A DNA stretch of 64,000 bases from Dreissena polymorpha (Eukaryota; Mollusca; Bivalvia; Myida; Dreissenidae), in NCBI RefSeq assembly GCF_020536995.1, contig NC_068357.1:66262878-66326877 (forward strand). Reading direction: 5' to 3'. How positions within the stretch are numbered: the first letter of the stretch is position 1; every line of letters begins with the position of its first letter. This document shows, piece after piece, positions 21,579-32,331 of this stretch. The notes beneath the pieces are model-generated. The model searched no databases and was not told the DNA's origin. It saw only the letters and a program-made list of their open reading frames with translations. Made by a program: the position numbers and the translations under genes.

Positions 21579-23780
21579 CTAGGTTGGCGCTAAGGAAAAA
21601 AAACTTAGTCGCCAAACCTAGGGGGGTCCGGGGGCATGCCCCACCTGAAAATGTCCTGAGCAAAATTAAGACTATTTTTGTCTGAAATTAGCCCTTTTTT
21701 TGCTTGAAAAATTTTCTTCGCTGGTGAGCCACTTGCTGACATTTTGCAGGAGATTTTTTTGTTTACACAGACACCGGTGGCGTAGTGATAATGATACATT
21801 ACCACCCAGGGATCATATTTTTTTCGGTTTTGTCGGTCCTAGACCGATTGGGGTCATGAAAGACTGATTGAAAATCCCTAACAGTCGGTCCGATTCTGTT
21901 TGCTATTAAAATTCCCATGTCATGAAATCGATTACACAGTGGACATGCTAACACACCCTAATGACATTCTTATCTCGATTATGTGTGATAAACCATTCAC
22001 TGCAGTCTCTAAACCGGTCAGGACCGGTTTATTGCACGTTAGACCAAGAATCAAAAACTTGTGAACAGCGGATTAAAGACGCACCCGAAAAGACGCGTCT
22101 GAATGCACGCGCTGTAACTAAACCAAACATGCCGATACATTTTCCACCAGCGTAATAATCCGGTAATAAAATTATGAATGAAAGTCGCGGATCTGATCGA
22201 CAGAACAGCCGAAAGTTATTTTTATGGGCGGAACTTCACATAAAATAGTGCACAAGAAAAATAAAATACATTGAATAAATCTTTAGTAAAACCGTGTTAG
22301 AATCGAAATAATTCTTGTACTTCGTTGTTGAATAACTCACGGCCGGAAAATTAGATTCGTGGTTTCAAATGCTTTGCTCTGGTGATTAAATCCCTGCGCA
22401 TCTAAACTATCGGACGTGGGTTATTTGACAACAAATTATTTCTTAATTATTTGGTTTGTTGTTGTCAGTAGCCAACCTACGCACATACATTTGTTTGGTT
22501 CAGTGCATGTTTGTAAGATATTATTGTGTCGACAACAATTTAAAACATGGGTATAGACTTTCACAGATTAATAATATTGACAACGATGAAAAAAGTCTGA
22601 TAAAACAGCACACGAAACAACAATGAAATACCAAATGATAAAACCATTTGAGAAAACTCGTTCCGTTTAAAAAAATGCCTATGGGAATTGTACTTGTACA
22701 TGTATTTTACCACCTTATTTAATATATTTTAACGTAATTTGTCATGATTTCGGACACACATTTTCGGATACTTTTATATCCGGACCGATTGATGTTGCGG
22801 GAAAATATGATCCCTGTTACCACCGTAAAACAGTTTTCGGTACATGTGGTATTTAGGTTAGAAACCACAGCCCTCCCGTCTCGGTAGTAATTATACAACA
22901 TTTAATGTAATCCAAACACTACTTTTTTTCATTTTTTTTTTGTTTTGAAGAAATGCGTGAGAAATTACTTAGTCAGCATGAGACCGTCATTCCATGTCAA
23001 AAACCGTGAGACTCACGGCGAAACCGTGAGACTTGACAGGTAGATGTTTCCGATTCTGCATTCAGGTCTGCGCTATTTTAGACGTCTTCGGATTGCGAAC
23101 CTAACATTTGGTAATTTCCTTAGCTTATTCTGTCCGCTTTCTTTTCTAAAGAATTGTGTTAATTTATGTTGCTTTGACTTTCCATTTTCGTTCACAGCAT
23201 CCATTTTTCCCAGAATCTGCAACTCGCTTTCGAAATCGGTCTTTCATGTCGCATAGCTACCGTAAAGGGAAGTTACTCATATCTACTTTTTTAGCCAATC
23301 AAAATCGTTGTTTCTTTTGAAATTAGTTTTAAGTGGCTATGTCAATGCCATAACTCTGCCCATCTGATTAAATGACAATTCCGTACTGGTCGATTCGATG
23401 ACGTTGAATCGTAACATCTAGAGCATAGGCCATTACACGGCACGCTTCAGTGATTATCATGTAAATCTCCAAGTAACCCAAATACTCGAAAAGTCTGGTC
23501 GCAGTGTAAAGCATGACCACTTAAGACATTAGCCATGTGGATTATTGACCTAGGCCGTCGTCATTATCCCCTGGGGCCTTTCCGGTAAGGGTAATGATTG
23601 TGTAATCTTAGCGATGTTTTTGGCGTTTTATACGGTCTGAAAACAGGCATTTAGAGTGTGCATTTGTAAAGCATAGGGTCTTTTTTTCAATCGCCAATTT
23701 CATGAAAATCATATTTTTAATCGCCAGCCAGGAATTGTAAACGCCAATGGCGATTTTGGCAATCGGTAACGCTAACGTAG
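21579..23780. mobile_element. TIR element inserted in the A3 repeat
   Basis: Starts CTAGGTTGGCGCTAAG and ends (reverse complement) CTACGTTAGCGTTACC, 12 of the first 17 bases matching. Flanked by ACAATG (21573-21578, 23781-23786), and the A3 sequence reads across when it is taken out. 2202 bp, of which 1010 bp is the hAT element at 21807. No coding region. Superfamily unknown. Confidence 0.65.
21807..22816. mobile_element. Innermost hAT element with perfect 8-bp duplication
   Basis: CAGGGATCATATTTTTTTC at the left and (reverse complement) CAGGGATCATATTTTCCCGC at the right. TTACCACC is repeated exactly at 21799-21806 and 22817-22824. 1010 bp, no transposase. The clean duplication marks it as the youngest layer. 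Confidence 0.9.
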
Positions 23781-24100
23781 ACAATGGCTGTCACTATGGA
23801 GAGCCCATATGGGGGGGCATGCATGTTTTACAAACAGCCCTTGTTTATCCTGGTCTCGAGATTGCCCACAAAGTAATGATGAAATTATCGGTTTATTATG
23901 AACATATGAAGTTGTTTTATTGATAAAAACGGCTTTCCACCAGTATTTACGATAAGTTGGTCGGGATTTTTAACTGGTCCTACGGATCAACCAAATTCTA
24001 GTTTAGCTGAATATATTTCCTCCCTTTTTTTTTACTGACCCCGGGTCAATGGACCACCGTTAGTGTGGAGCCCTGGTTCTACACTCCACACCCATTTGTG

Positions 24101-24200
24101 GGTCACTAGGTCAAAGGTCAAGGTCACTGTGACCTTAAAAAAATTATGACAAGCTTTCGCAGCTGAGCGTGGCACCCCTTATGTGGTGCTCTTGTTCACA
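24101..24200 (-). repeat. Fragment of a hairpin/AACAAG-type repeat
   Basis: Carries AGGTCAAAGGTCA (24108-24120) and the perfect palindrome AGGTCACTGTGACCT (24121-24135), then in reverse complement the head AACAAGAGCACCACATAAGG ending at about 24197. Body mostly missing. Confidence 0.55.
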
Positions 24201-24426
24201 CTTGAGACAAAGTCAATTGTCTTTTACCATACATTAACCTGACCGATGTTTATATGTACTTCACTTAAATGTCATTATATATATAGCAGTTTCAAGGTCA
24301 GATGATAAATGATTGTCATACTTAAATTATGTAATTTTCCTTGAGTGTAAAATGCTCCCTCTGCTGTGCTCTTGTTCCATATGGCATATAGGTTGTTAGC
24401 ATAATGTTTTATACAACTTTTACCAG

Positions 24427-24580
24427 GTAGAGGAGTTAGAACAGAAGTTCATAGAAACAAGGGCGACTTTCTCCTTACCTATCATGGAGAATTAATCACA
24501 GGAGAAGAAGGCAATAAAAGAGAACTAATGTCTGTCTCTGTCTTCAGATTCTTCTTTTCTTTCAAAGGGAAGCAGTGGTG
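24427..24580 (+). CDS. KMT5A-like SET-domain gene, exon B (SET N-terminal half)
   Basis: Acceptor TTTTACCAG and donor TG|GTAAGC give 154 bases, phase 1 in and phase 2 out, open throughout. The product is GRGVRTEVHRNKGDFLLTYH, then GELITGEEGNKRELMS, then FRFFFSFKGKQW. G-R-G binds the methyl donor. 'Y-H-G-E-L' followed by 'K-R-E' and an aromatic 'F-x-F-x-F' strand matches KMT5A (VEYHGDLI...KRE...YMYYFQ). In vertebrates KMT5A monomethylates histone H4 Lys20 and other lysines; the molluscan relatives are a diverse group, so the substrate is not inferred. The splice to exon C restores QW-CIDST, like YCVDAT in the human protein. Confidence 0.8.
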
Positions 24581-24582
24581 GT

Positions 24583-25920
24583 AAGCAGATGACTTTTATG
24601 TTCTTCCATTTTTAAAAACAGCAGCTTTTGGTCTGATGATTTACATTAATAATGATAAAACATCTTTAGAAGATAAGGATGTATGAAAGCTATTAATTCC
24701 TTTTTCTGAAGCCTTGTATTTTAATTTAAAGAGATACGTTTTTATTTGGGTAATTTCAATGATCATTGCATATAGTCCAGGGGCTCATTTTATCAAACAT
24801 CGTATGTTTATCTTAAGATCGTCATACGTTTTAAGCGTAAGATCATCGTACGCTTCTTCGTACAACTGTTCTATCAGACCCATCGTACATTGACATCATA
24901 GTCGCAACAATTGTTTACCATCGTACATTTAGATATAAGCTTTAAAACATAGAACATGCTAAAAAAGAACATTAAATAAAAATACTTACCTCGCTCGCAC
25001 ATCCAGGGGTGCGATTGTTCCTCTTTTCAGCTGATTTCATCTTTTATGACAAAATTTCATAAACAAAATGTGACGGATTCTGCTGGATCTGTTTGGAAAT
25101 GCAATACATTTTTAAACCCTGGCAGGGGTAGGGGCTATTTCCTGAAGGCTTTTAATGTTTTTTTTGATAATCACACCCCTGACAAGAGTACCTTGTTTAT
25201 TCCAAGTAATTTTAGCAAATTTTATTTTGAGTGATTCAAAAATTTGATTATAAGCAGAATCTTTGTAAGTTTTTCGTGCAACAAAGGGCGTTTAAATCAA
25301 AACAAAACTGACGCCAAATTACCCGAATACTACTATAAAGATACGCTTGTCCTCCAAAAATAGAATTACGAATCCACATGTCAATAATTTTTAACACACC
25401 GACCTTCAGTTAATCCGAAAACACACATTTGTCCGAAATTGGTCTCACTTATTATAATTCCATGTCTTAATCTTTTTCGCATCAGACTCCAATTTTACTT
25501 TGCAGAATTAAAAATGTACACATACTGGCAATGAAATAAACTGTTCTGTTACAATAAAATATTTTTTCTTCGATTATTCCATGTTAAACTTTGGCATGGG
25601 CGCTGCTATAAACTCAATATGCAAAAATAAGGGCATGCTGAAAGTTTTAGCAACATTTTGGTTGAAATTGTGAAAATTTATTCTAAAAAATGTTTTCAAG
25701 TAAAACAGATACATAAGGTCTGACGGACAAATAAAGCAATTAAGCTGTGATCTTTGCCATCTTTGTACAAAATTGCCGAATTTCCAATTTCAGATTTCCA
25801 GTTTGCGAAGTCATTTTTTGCCAATTCCCAATGGGCCTAATATTTATTAATTAGGTTGTTTACAATGTATCCTAGTTTGAAGCTTTATTATTGCAATATT
25901 TCTTCCTCTGCCTAAATACA
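24583..25920. other. Second SET-gene intron, proximal part
   Basis: AT-rich, no exon recognised. 25774-25830 repeats the 'TTTCCAATTT / TTCCCAATG' words found in the elements at 17792 and 27983. Confidence 0.4.
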
Positions 25921-25923
25921 TGT

Positions 25924-26155
25924 AATAAACATTGTTGGGCCTCTTACAAGTAATAAACATTGTAGGGTCCCATATAAGAAATAAACATGTTTACACTAAT
26001 TTTCGGGTCTCATATAAGTAATATTGTTGGGTCTCGTATAAGAAATACTGTTGGGTCCCATAAAAGTAATATTGTGGGGTCCCGTATAAGGTATATTGTC
26101 AGGTACTTTATAAGAAATATTGTTGGGTCCTATATAAGAAATATTGTTGTTGTTT
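25924..26155. repeat. 24-bp-unit minisatellite
   Basis: Eight to nine diverged units of the type GGGTCTCGTATAAGAAATAC + TGTT. Because 24 is divisible by 3, one frame shows a false octapeptide repeat (GSRIRNTV-like). Confidence 0.8.
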
Positions 26156-26225
26156 TAAATGAGGTACGGCTGGGTCTGTCAATTGTTGAATTTTGGCGAG
26201 ATCTTGCGATAATCATACGGTTTTT

Positions 26226-27190
26226 ATGTCCCCCACTATAGTAGTGGGGGACATATTGTTTTTGCCCTGTCTGTTGGTTGGTCGGTTGGTTTATGATCAT
26301 CGTACAAGAATCTTAACATTTGGTTAAGATTTGTATTTTGGTCCAGTTTACTTCTCTAAAGTATCATAGCTATTGCTTTCAGACTTGGAAAACTCGCTAA
26401 CTATTGTAATGGGACTGTACAGGCAAAGTTGCATAACTCTGGTTGCCATTTTAACAGAATTATGGCCCTTTTCTGTCTTAGTATCTTTGAATATTTTGTA
26501 AAATTTTATGTTTAGATCCACTTTACTTCAGAAGTATCAAGGCTATTGCTTTCAAACTTCAAAATTTTTCTTACTATCATGAGGGTACTGTACCAGGCAA
26601 GTTGAATTGACCTTGTTCTTTGATTGACCTTGATTCAAGGTCAAATTATTAAATTTTGCTAAAATTGCCATAACTTCTTTATTTATGATTAGATTTGATT
26701 GATACTTTGACGAAACTACTCTTACCTGACATACCACAAAAGACTCCACCCAAAACATCCCCCGTGCCCTCCCCTCCTCCGCCCTCCCCCCCCCCCCCCT
26801 AATTTTTTTTTTTTTTTCGAGATCATCTCACAAATGACCACCACACCCTCACACTATCCCCCCACCCCCACCCCCCCCCCCCCCCCAATTTTTTTTTTTT
26901 TTTTTTTTTTAATCTCATCTTACAAATATCACCACCCCCATCACAAAATAACCCCCCCCCCACCCATTTTTTTTTAAAAATGGTTATGTCCCCCGCCCCC
27001 TATTTTTTTTTTTTTTTTTTTTTTTTTTTCGCTTTTTGGGAAGATAATGTAATAAATGTCCACAACCCCACACTATAAACCCCTCATCACTCCACCCCTC
27101 CCTTCTTTGTGATTGAAAATGAGAGTCCCTTCACCTTTGAAAAGAAAATAGATGAGCGGTCTGCACCCGCAAGGCGGTGCTCTTGTTTAA
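26226..27190 (-). mobile_element. Hairpin-ended repeat, family A4, with homopolymer units
   Basis: Left boundary hairpin ATGTCCCCCACTATAG / GTGGGGGACAT at 26227-26255 (A1-type tail). The body has units of 'TAAAGTATCA..GCTATTGCTTTCA' spaced about 180 bp, then four C-run/T-run units at 26770-27030. It ends with the head (reverse complement AACAAGAGCACCGCCTTGCG) at 27188. A plus-strand copy of the same family is at 61712-62936. Confidence 0.75.
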
Positions 27191-27982
27191 AATCTGGTAG
27201 TAACTTAAGAATTTCACATAACCTTATCTGGAGCTCTGGATCATCTAATAGATGACCACTACCGCACATTATACCCTTCTCTCAGACCCAAGCCCCCACC
27301 AAAAAGGTTTTTTTCTTTAAAACATTGTAAAAATCAACAAATATTTTTTTATTTTATTTTTGAAGGACTGTCCAACTATCCCACCCAAGCTATTGCTATC
27401 AAACTTGAAATACAATCTTATTGGTTTGTTTTATGTCTTCACAAATGCTCAATAGATTGTGGAAAATATACCTGAACTCAGAATTGTCTATAAAGTACAA
27501 CTTGTTTAATACATAAGTGATCAATATGTTTCAATTATTGCCCTCTTCTACTTATAATATGACCATATTACCTTGAACTTATTGAATATGAACAATTACC
27601 CCATGATGGCTTACGTTATACTGTCAAGCACTAGAATAGTTGAGCGCGCTGTCCTCTGACAGCTCTTGTAATGCCTATACGGTTAAATGGAAGTTACTGA
27701 AAAAGAAAATATAAGCAGCACATTTGCAGTAAGTTTTCCAATACTCATTGTATGATTTACATGATCATAATGTGAGGAATGTGACACTTTGCTGGGAAAC
27801 ATTTTGATGCAACTTAGTATCAGAGGTAATATTTCATGCCTATATGTGTATATATGAACAAACTGGTGGGGATATGTGTGCAAGCAAACAATGCACCAAC
27901 ATAATATATGAATGCTGTTAATGTAGGATTAGGTCTACATAGAAAGTAAAGTTAACCTAAATGTGAGGCCTCTTTTAATACG
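27190..27982. other. Second SET-gene intron, middle part
   Basis: AT-rich, nothing recognised except a short T-rich stretch near 27300-27365. Confidence 0.35.
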
Positions 27983-28499
27983 CAGTGATTTTTTTGCTCA
28001 AATTTACAGCCGAATTTCGGCTGCTTCCCAATCGCAAAAATACATGTTTTTTTTCCCAAAATTCTGACCAAAATTTCCCAAAAAAAGCCCAACTTCCAAA
28101 AAAAAAAAAACAAATTATTTTTATTTTTTATTTTTTTTTAGAATGAAGTCTCATATAACTTAATTATGATTTCTTAATCTAGTTCTCAACTTTATTTTTT
28201 AAACATCTTACAAAATATATAACTTGAATTTAGTCATTTTTGTCCATAAATCATTCCCAACTTGCCACTTTTATTGATTAAAAAAAAACAATTTGACCAG
28301 ACTCCTTTTCTAGAAAACTCCCTGAACATGCACTTAAAAACAATATCACTTCTGTTACTATAATCCTATTTATAATGCTTTTCATTTTTCCCAATTTATG
28401 GTTTATCGCGCTATTTTCCCCAATTTCACGGTTTATCGCGCTAATTTTCCCAATTCAAAAGGCACAGGCTGTAACAAATTAAAGCAAAAAAAATCACAG
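27983..28499. mobile_element. Small TIR element with TTCCCA-rich interior
   Basis: Left CAGTGATTTTTTTGCTCAAA and right (reverse complement) CTGTGATTTTTTTTGCTTTA, both followed by ACAGCC. The interior contains repeated CCCAATTT.ACGGTTTATCGCG. No clear target duplication. About 517 bp, non-coding. Confidence 0.6.
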
Positions 28500-28544
28500 A
28501 TAAGGTCAAGACTGATTAACTAACTTACAAATGTATGTTTTCAG

Positions 28545-28741
28545 CATCGATTCTACCCTGGAAGTCAAAAGTGGTCAGTTCTTGGTCGACTTGTTAATCA
28601 TGGCAAGGCAAAGAACAAAACTGCAAAATGAAATGCATAGAGGTCAATAAAAAACCATACCTATGCTTATTTGCTCAAAGAGACATTCAGACAGGAGAGG
28701 AGCTTCTTTATGACTATGGTGTGTCTGATCTACCATGGAAG
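28545..28741 (+). CDS. KMT5A-like SET-domain gene, exon C (SET C-terminal half)
   Basis: Acceptor TGTTTTCAG; donor GTTAGT after TGGAAG. The first part, in phase with exon B, reads CIDSTLEVKSGQ. Then the family motif LGRLVNHGKAKNKT appears in a second frame. The tail (MKCIEVNKKPYLCLFAQRD, then IQTGEELLYDYGVSDLPWK) is in a third. R-L-x-N-H and E-L-L-Y-D-Y-G are the SAM-binding and catalytic-tyrosine motifs of SET domains, so all key residues are present but the exon has two apparent single-base-scale shifts (about 28582 and 28630). These could be assembly errors in unpolished sequence or a decayed copy. Later exons were not found. Confidence 0.7.
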
Positions 28742-28889
28742 GTTAGTTATATCATATACATCATATTTAATAATAGATGATGCCATTATCATGAAGAAGC
28801 ACACATGAATGGATGTCAAACTACTAACATAACTTTTGTCATTAAACAGCTTATGGCTTTTCGCTAACATAATTGTATCCTCAACTAGA

Positions 28890-29640
28890 AATGGCGCGGC
28901 AGAGGCCGACGCGTATCCCCACGCCGAATGTTTGACCTAGGTGTGCCCCAGGGTTGGTAATGGGGCCATGCATAGCTGAGATTGACCGTATTGTCATAAG
29001 AGAAGTTCATCATCAATTAGAAGTGAATTGGTGTAGAAATGAAGAAGTTATAGTAAAAGGCAATTTGGGTGGGTGTGACATATGTGGGCAGGGCGCCCCA
29101 GGGTTGGTAATGGGGCCATGCATAGTTGAGATTGACCGTATTGTCATAAGAGAGGTTCAGTATCAATTTGAAGTGAATCGGTGTAGAAATGAAGAAATTA
29201 TAGTAAAAGGCAATTTTGGGTGGGTGTGGTCTATGTGGGCGGGCGCCCCAGGTTGGTAATGGGGCATGCATAGTTGAGATTGACTGTATTGTCATAAGAG
29301 AAGTTCAATATCAATTTGAAGTGAATCGGTGTAGAAATGAAGAAATTATGTAAGGCAATTTTGGGTGGGTGTGGTCTATGTGGGCGGGGCCCCAGGGTGG
29401 TTATGGGGCCATGCATAGTTGAGATTGACCCTAATGTCATAAGAGAGAAGTTCAGTATCAATTTGAAATTGAATCCGTGTAGAAATGAAAAATAAATTAA
29501 TAGTATGGAAGTTTCTTGCGTGATGTGTTGGCCTATGTGGGCGGGCGCCCCAGGGTTGGGATTGGGGCCATGCTAGTTGAGATTGACCCTAATGTCATAA
29601 CAAAAGTTCAGTATCAATTTGAAGGAATCGTGTAGAAATG
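28890..29640 (+). repeat. About 150-bp tandem units, repeat family B
   Basis: A head with AGAAATGGCGCGGCAGAGG and ACGCGTATCCCCACGCCG is followed by four to five units of about 150 bp ('GGTTGGTAATGGGGCCATGC...GAGATTGACC...AGAAATGAAGAAATTATAGT'). Units accumulate small indels toward the gap. Another copy of the head and two units lie at 34516-34800. Confidence 0.8.
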
Positions 29641-29650
29641 AAAAAAAAAT

Positions 29651-29750
29651 NNNNNNNNNNNNNNNNNNNNNNNNNNNNNNNNNNNNNNNNNNNNNNNNNN
29701 NNNNNNNNNNNNNNNNNNNNNNNNNNNNNNNNNNNNNNNNNNNNNNNNNN
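29651..29750. other. Assembly gap (100 N)
   Basis: Exactly 100 N, the conventional size for a gap of unknown length, placed between two tandem arrays. Confidence 0.99.
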
Positions 29751-30890
29751 TGGCTTGATACGGCATTACTTTATACGAGCATGGGGTAGTAGGATATCCG
29801 TATATGACTCGCTAGTATAGTATGGCTTGATACGGCATTACTTATATACGACATAGGGTTAGTAGGGTATACCCGGTATATGACTCGCTAGTATAGTACT
29901 GGCTTGATACGGCATTACTTATATACGAGCATGGGGTAGTAGTATACCCGGTATATAACTCGCTAATATAGTACTGGCTTGATACGGCATTACTTATTAC
30001 GAGCATGGGGTAGTAGGATATACCCGGTATATAACTCGCTAGTATAGTACTGGCTTGAAACGGCATTACTTATATACGAGCATGGGTAGGATATAGGCTA
30101 TATAACCGGATAACTAGTATATTACCGGCTTGATACGGCATTACTTATATACGGCATGGGGTAGTAGGTATACCCGGTATATAACTCGCTAGTATGTACT
30201 GGCTTGATACGGCATTACTTATACGAGCATGGGGTAGTTGGATATACCCGGTTAAGACTCGTTACCAGCATGGGGTAGTAGGATATACCCGGTACATAAC
30301 TCGCTAGTATAGTACTGGCTTGATACGGCATTACTTATATACCAGCATGGGGTAGTAGGATATACCCGGTACATAACTCGCTAGTATAGTACTGGCTTGA
30401 TACGTATTACTTATACCAGCATGGGGTAGTAGGATATACCCTATATTACTCGCTAGTATAGTACTGGCTTGATACGGCATTACTTATATCGAACATGGGG
30501 TAGTAGGGTATACCCGGTATATGACTCGCTAGTATAGTACGGGCTTGGTACGCATTACTTATATATAAGCATGGGGTAGTAGTATATACCCCTATGACTC
30601 GCTAGTATAGTACCGGCTTGATACGGCATTACTAATGTACGAGCATGGGTAGTAGGATATATCCGGTATGACTCGCTAGTATAGTACTGGCTTGATACGG
30701 CATTACTTATATACGAGCATGGGGTAGGAGGATATACCCGCTATATAACTCGCTAGTATAGTACTGGCTTGATACGGCATTACTTATATACGAGCATGGG
30801 TAGTAGGATATATCCGATACATGACTCGCTAGTATAGTACTGGCTTGATACGGCATTACTTATATACGAGCATGGGGTAGTAGTATATAC
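29751..30890. repeat. About 77-bp satellite array, about 15 units
   Basis: Unit starts TGGCTTGATACGGCATTACT, contains CGAGCATGGGGTAGTAGGAT and ends ACTCGCTAGTATAGTAC. Unit lengths vary by many 1-5 bp indels, and one unit near 30240-30290 is rearranged. The right edge runs directly into an A3 repeat head at 30893. Confidence 0.9.
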
Positions 30891-30892
30891 AA

Positions 30893-31311
30893 TGGCTGTT
30901 TGTAAAACATGCATGCCCCCCATATGGGCTGTCAGTTGTAGTGGCAGCCATTGTGTGAATACGTTTTTGTCACTGTGACCGTTGACCTAGTGACCTGAAA
31001 ATCAATAGGGGTCATCTGCCAGTCATGATCAATGTTCCTATGAAGTTTCATGATCCTTAGTTTCATGATCCTAGGCCTAAGCATTCTTGAGTTACCTTCT
31101 TGAAACATTTTATTATTTGGAATAACTGTGACCTTGACCTAGTAACGAAAATCAAGATGGGTCATCTGCCAGTCATGATCAATGTACCAATGAAGTTTCA
31201 TGATCCTAGGCCTAAGCGTTCTCAAGTTATCATCCGGAAACCATCTGATGGACGGACCGACCGACCGACATGTGGAAAACAATATACCCCTCTTCTTCGA
31301 AGGGGTGCATA
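30893..31311 (+). mobile_element. Hairpin-ended repeat, family A3, short copy
   Basis: Head GGCTGTTTGTAAAACATGCA, about two internal units with GACCTAGTGACCTGAAAATC, a GACGGACCGACCGACC run, and a hairpin CCCCTCTTCTTCGAAGGGG at 31287-31306. The first few bases of the head are missing where the satellite abuts. Confidence 0.8.
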
Positions 31312-32331
31312 ATTAGAGAGCGACACCATGCTCAAAGTTTAAAACGCACTAAGTGACCCCTTGGCCTTGATTTTGACCGGCATTACCCATATCGAACTTG
31401 ACCTAGACATCATATAGATACAACATCTGACCAAGTTTGGTGAAGATCGGGTAAAACAACTTGAATTAGAGAGCGGACACTAATACGGACCGACAGACAA
31501 GACAGGCAGACGGACCGACAACTTCGTTTGTGGGGGTAAAAAATGTATAATAATGCTACTGGTATTTCATTTCTGCGTATTTTAGTCTTATATACAATAT
31601 GTAAAGTTTCTATTAAGTGCATTTTTCCAATTTACTATTCATGACACTAACTTCTACGTTATAAAAAAATACTTTCAGATCATTTGCTGTATTTGTAACT
31701 GAACGAGCAAAGAAAAAAATCTTACTTTTGAATAACTAATAAATCCTTCCAACAATAAGCATTTTTCCTTGTGACTTGACTTTCACTGGGATCAAACCCA
31801 GATCTCCGACTTACTTAGTAAGTCGGCATGTTTTCTTTACACCATGAAAGCGATAAGTTGAAGGAAAACTAATCATTATGTACACAAAATATATTTAACG
31901 GATAAAATTTTTAGAAGTCTTTTTCCTACAGTCTGTATTAACCATTTGACCCCCATGGCATGGCCAGTTTTATGCTAACACAATTGTGTTTAGTTTTACT
32001 ACATTTACACGATGCTTTGCTGAATACCAAATATCTATGCAGTCAGATTCATGATAATTTTTTCCACTTTTACATATAAGGAAACAAGATACTACAAAGC
32101 AGGGTTAATTAATTTGACTTGCTCACATTTTGGCAAAATGACAATTTTCCAAAACAATCAAATTATAGAACAGAGCCCTAAGGTGCTCAACTGTGACCAG
32201 AAGTAACTAAACTATTCTGAGAGGGTGTAGTTTAGTAATAAATGAACTTGATGAAAAATGTATTTGTAGGCAAATAATTATTTATAAACTTGACTTTGCT
32301 TATCATTACAGCAAATGTTTTGACAAACTTT
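31312..32331. other. Non-genic; SINE-like piece and short repeat remnant
   Basis: 31320-31540 is an A-type repeat tail (GACAGACAAGACAGGCAGACGG). 31775-31855, in reverse complement, has a tRNA-like B-box (GGTTTGATCCC) and a perfect stem (GCCGACTTACTAAGTAAGTC), suggesting a SINE head. The rest is AT-rich and not recognised. Confidence 0.45.

Larger units (their letters stand above)
20936..23847 (-). mobile_element. Hairpin-ended repeat, family A3, interrupted
   Basis: Minus-oriented: a hairpin built on CCCCCC/GGGGGG with TTCGAAGAAG at 20937-20966, then four units of about 140 bp ('ATGGTTTCCGGATGATAACTC...ATCATGAAACTT...AGGTCAAGGTCA'). The head region is cut at 21578 and resumes at 23781, finishing CATGCATGTTTTACAAACAG and CCCTTGTTT. 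ACAATG occurs on both sides of the inserted element. Confidence 0.75.
19213..24075. mobile_element. Outer hAT-like element of a four-level nest
   Basis: Left end CAGGGCTTGACACTAAC and right end (reverse complement) CAGGGCTCCACACTAAC, both with a following GACCC motif. GTTCTAC is repeated on both sides (19206-19212, 24076-24082), consistent with an 8-bp hAT duplication differing at one base. No transposase reading frame. Most of the length is later insertions: 19587-20670 and 20936-23847. Confidence 0.8.

Noticed and set aside
20936-23847. Single continuous 2.9-kb A3 element
   Set aside because: The head is separated from the body by an insertion with its own inverted ends and ACAATG on both sides.
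25987-26241. Octapeptide-repeat protein (GSRIRNTV-like)
   Set aside because: Follows from a 24-bp minisatellite; other frames are equally open and no splice or start context is convincing.
28954-29461. Repetitive frames in the family B array
   Set aside because: They follow from the 150-bp tandem unit being a multiple of three; both strands are open.
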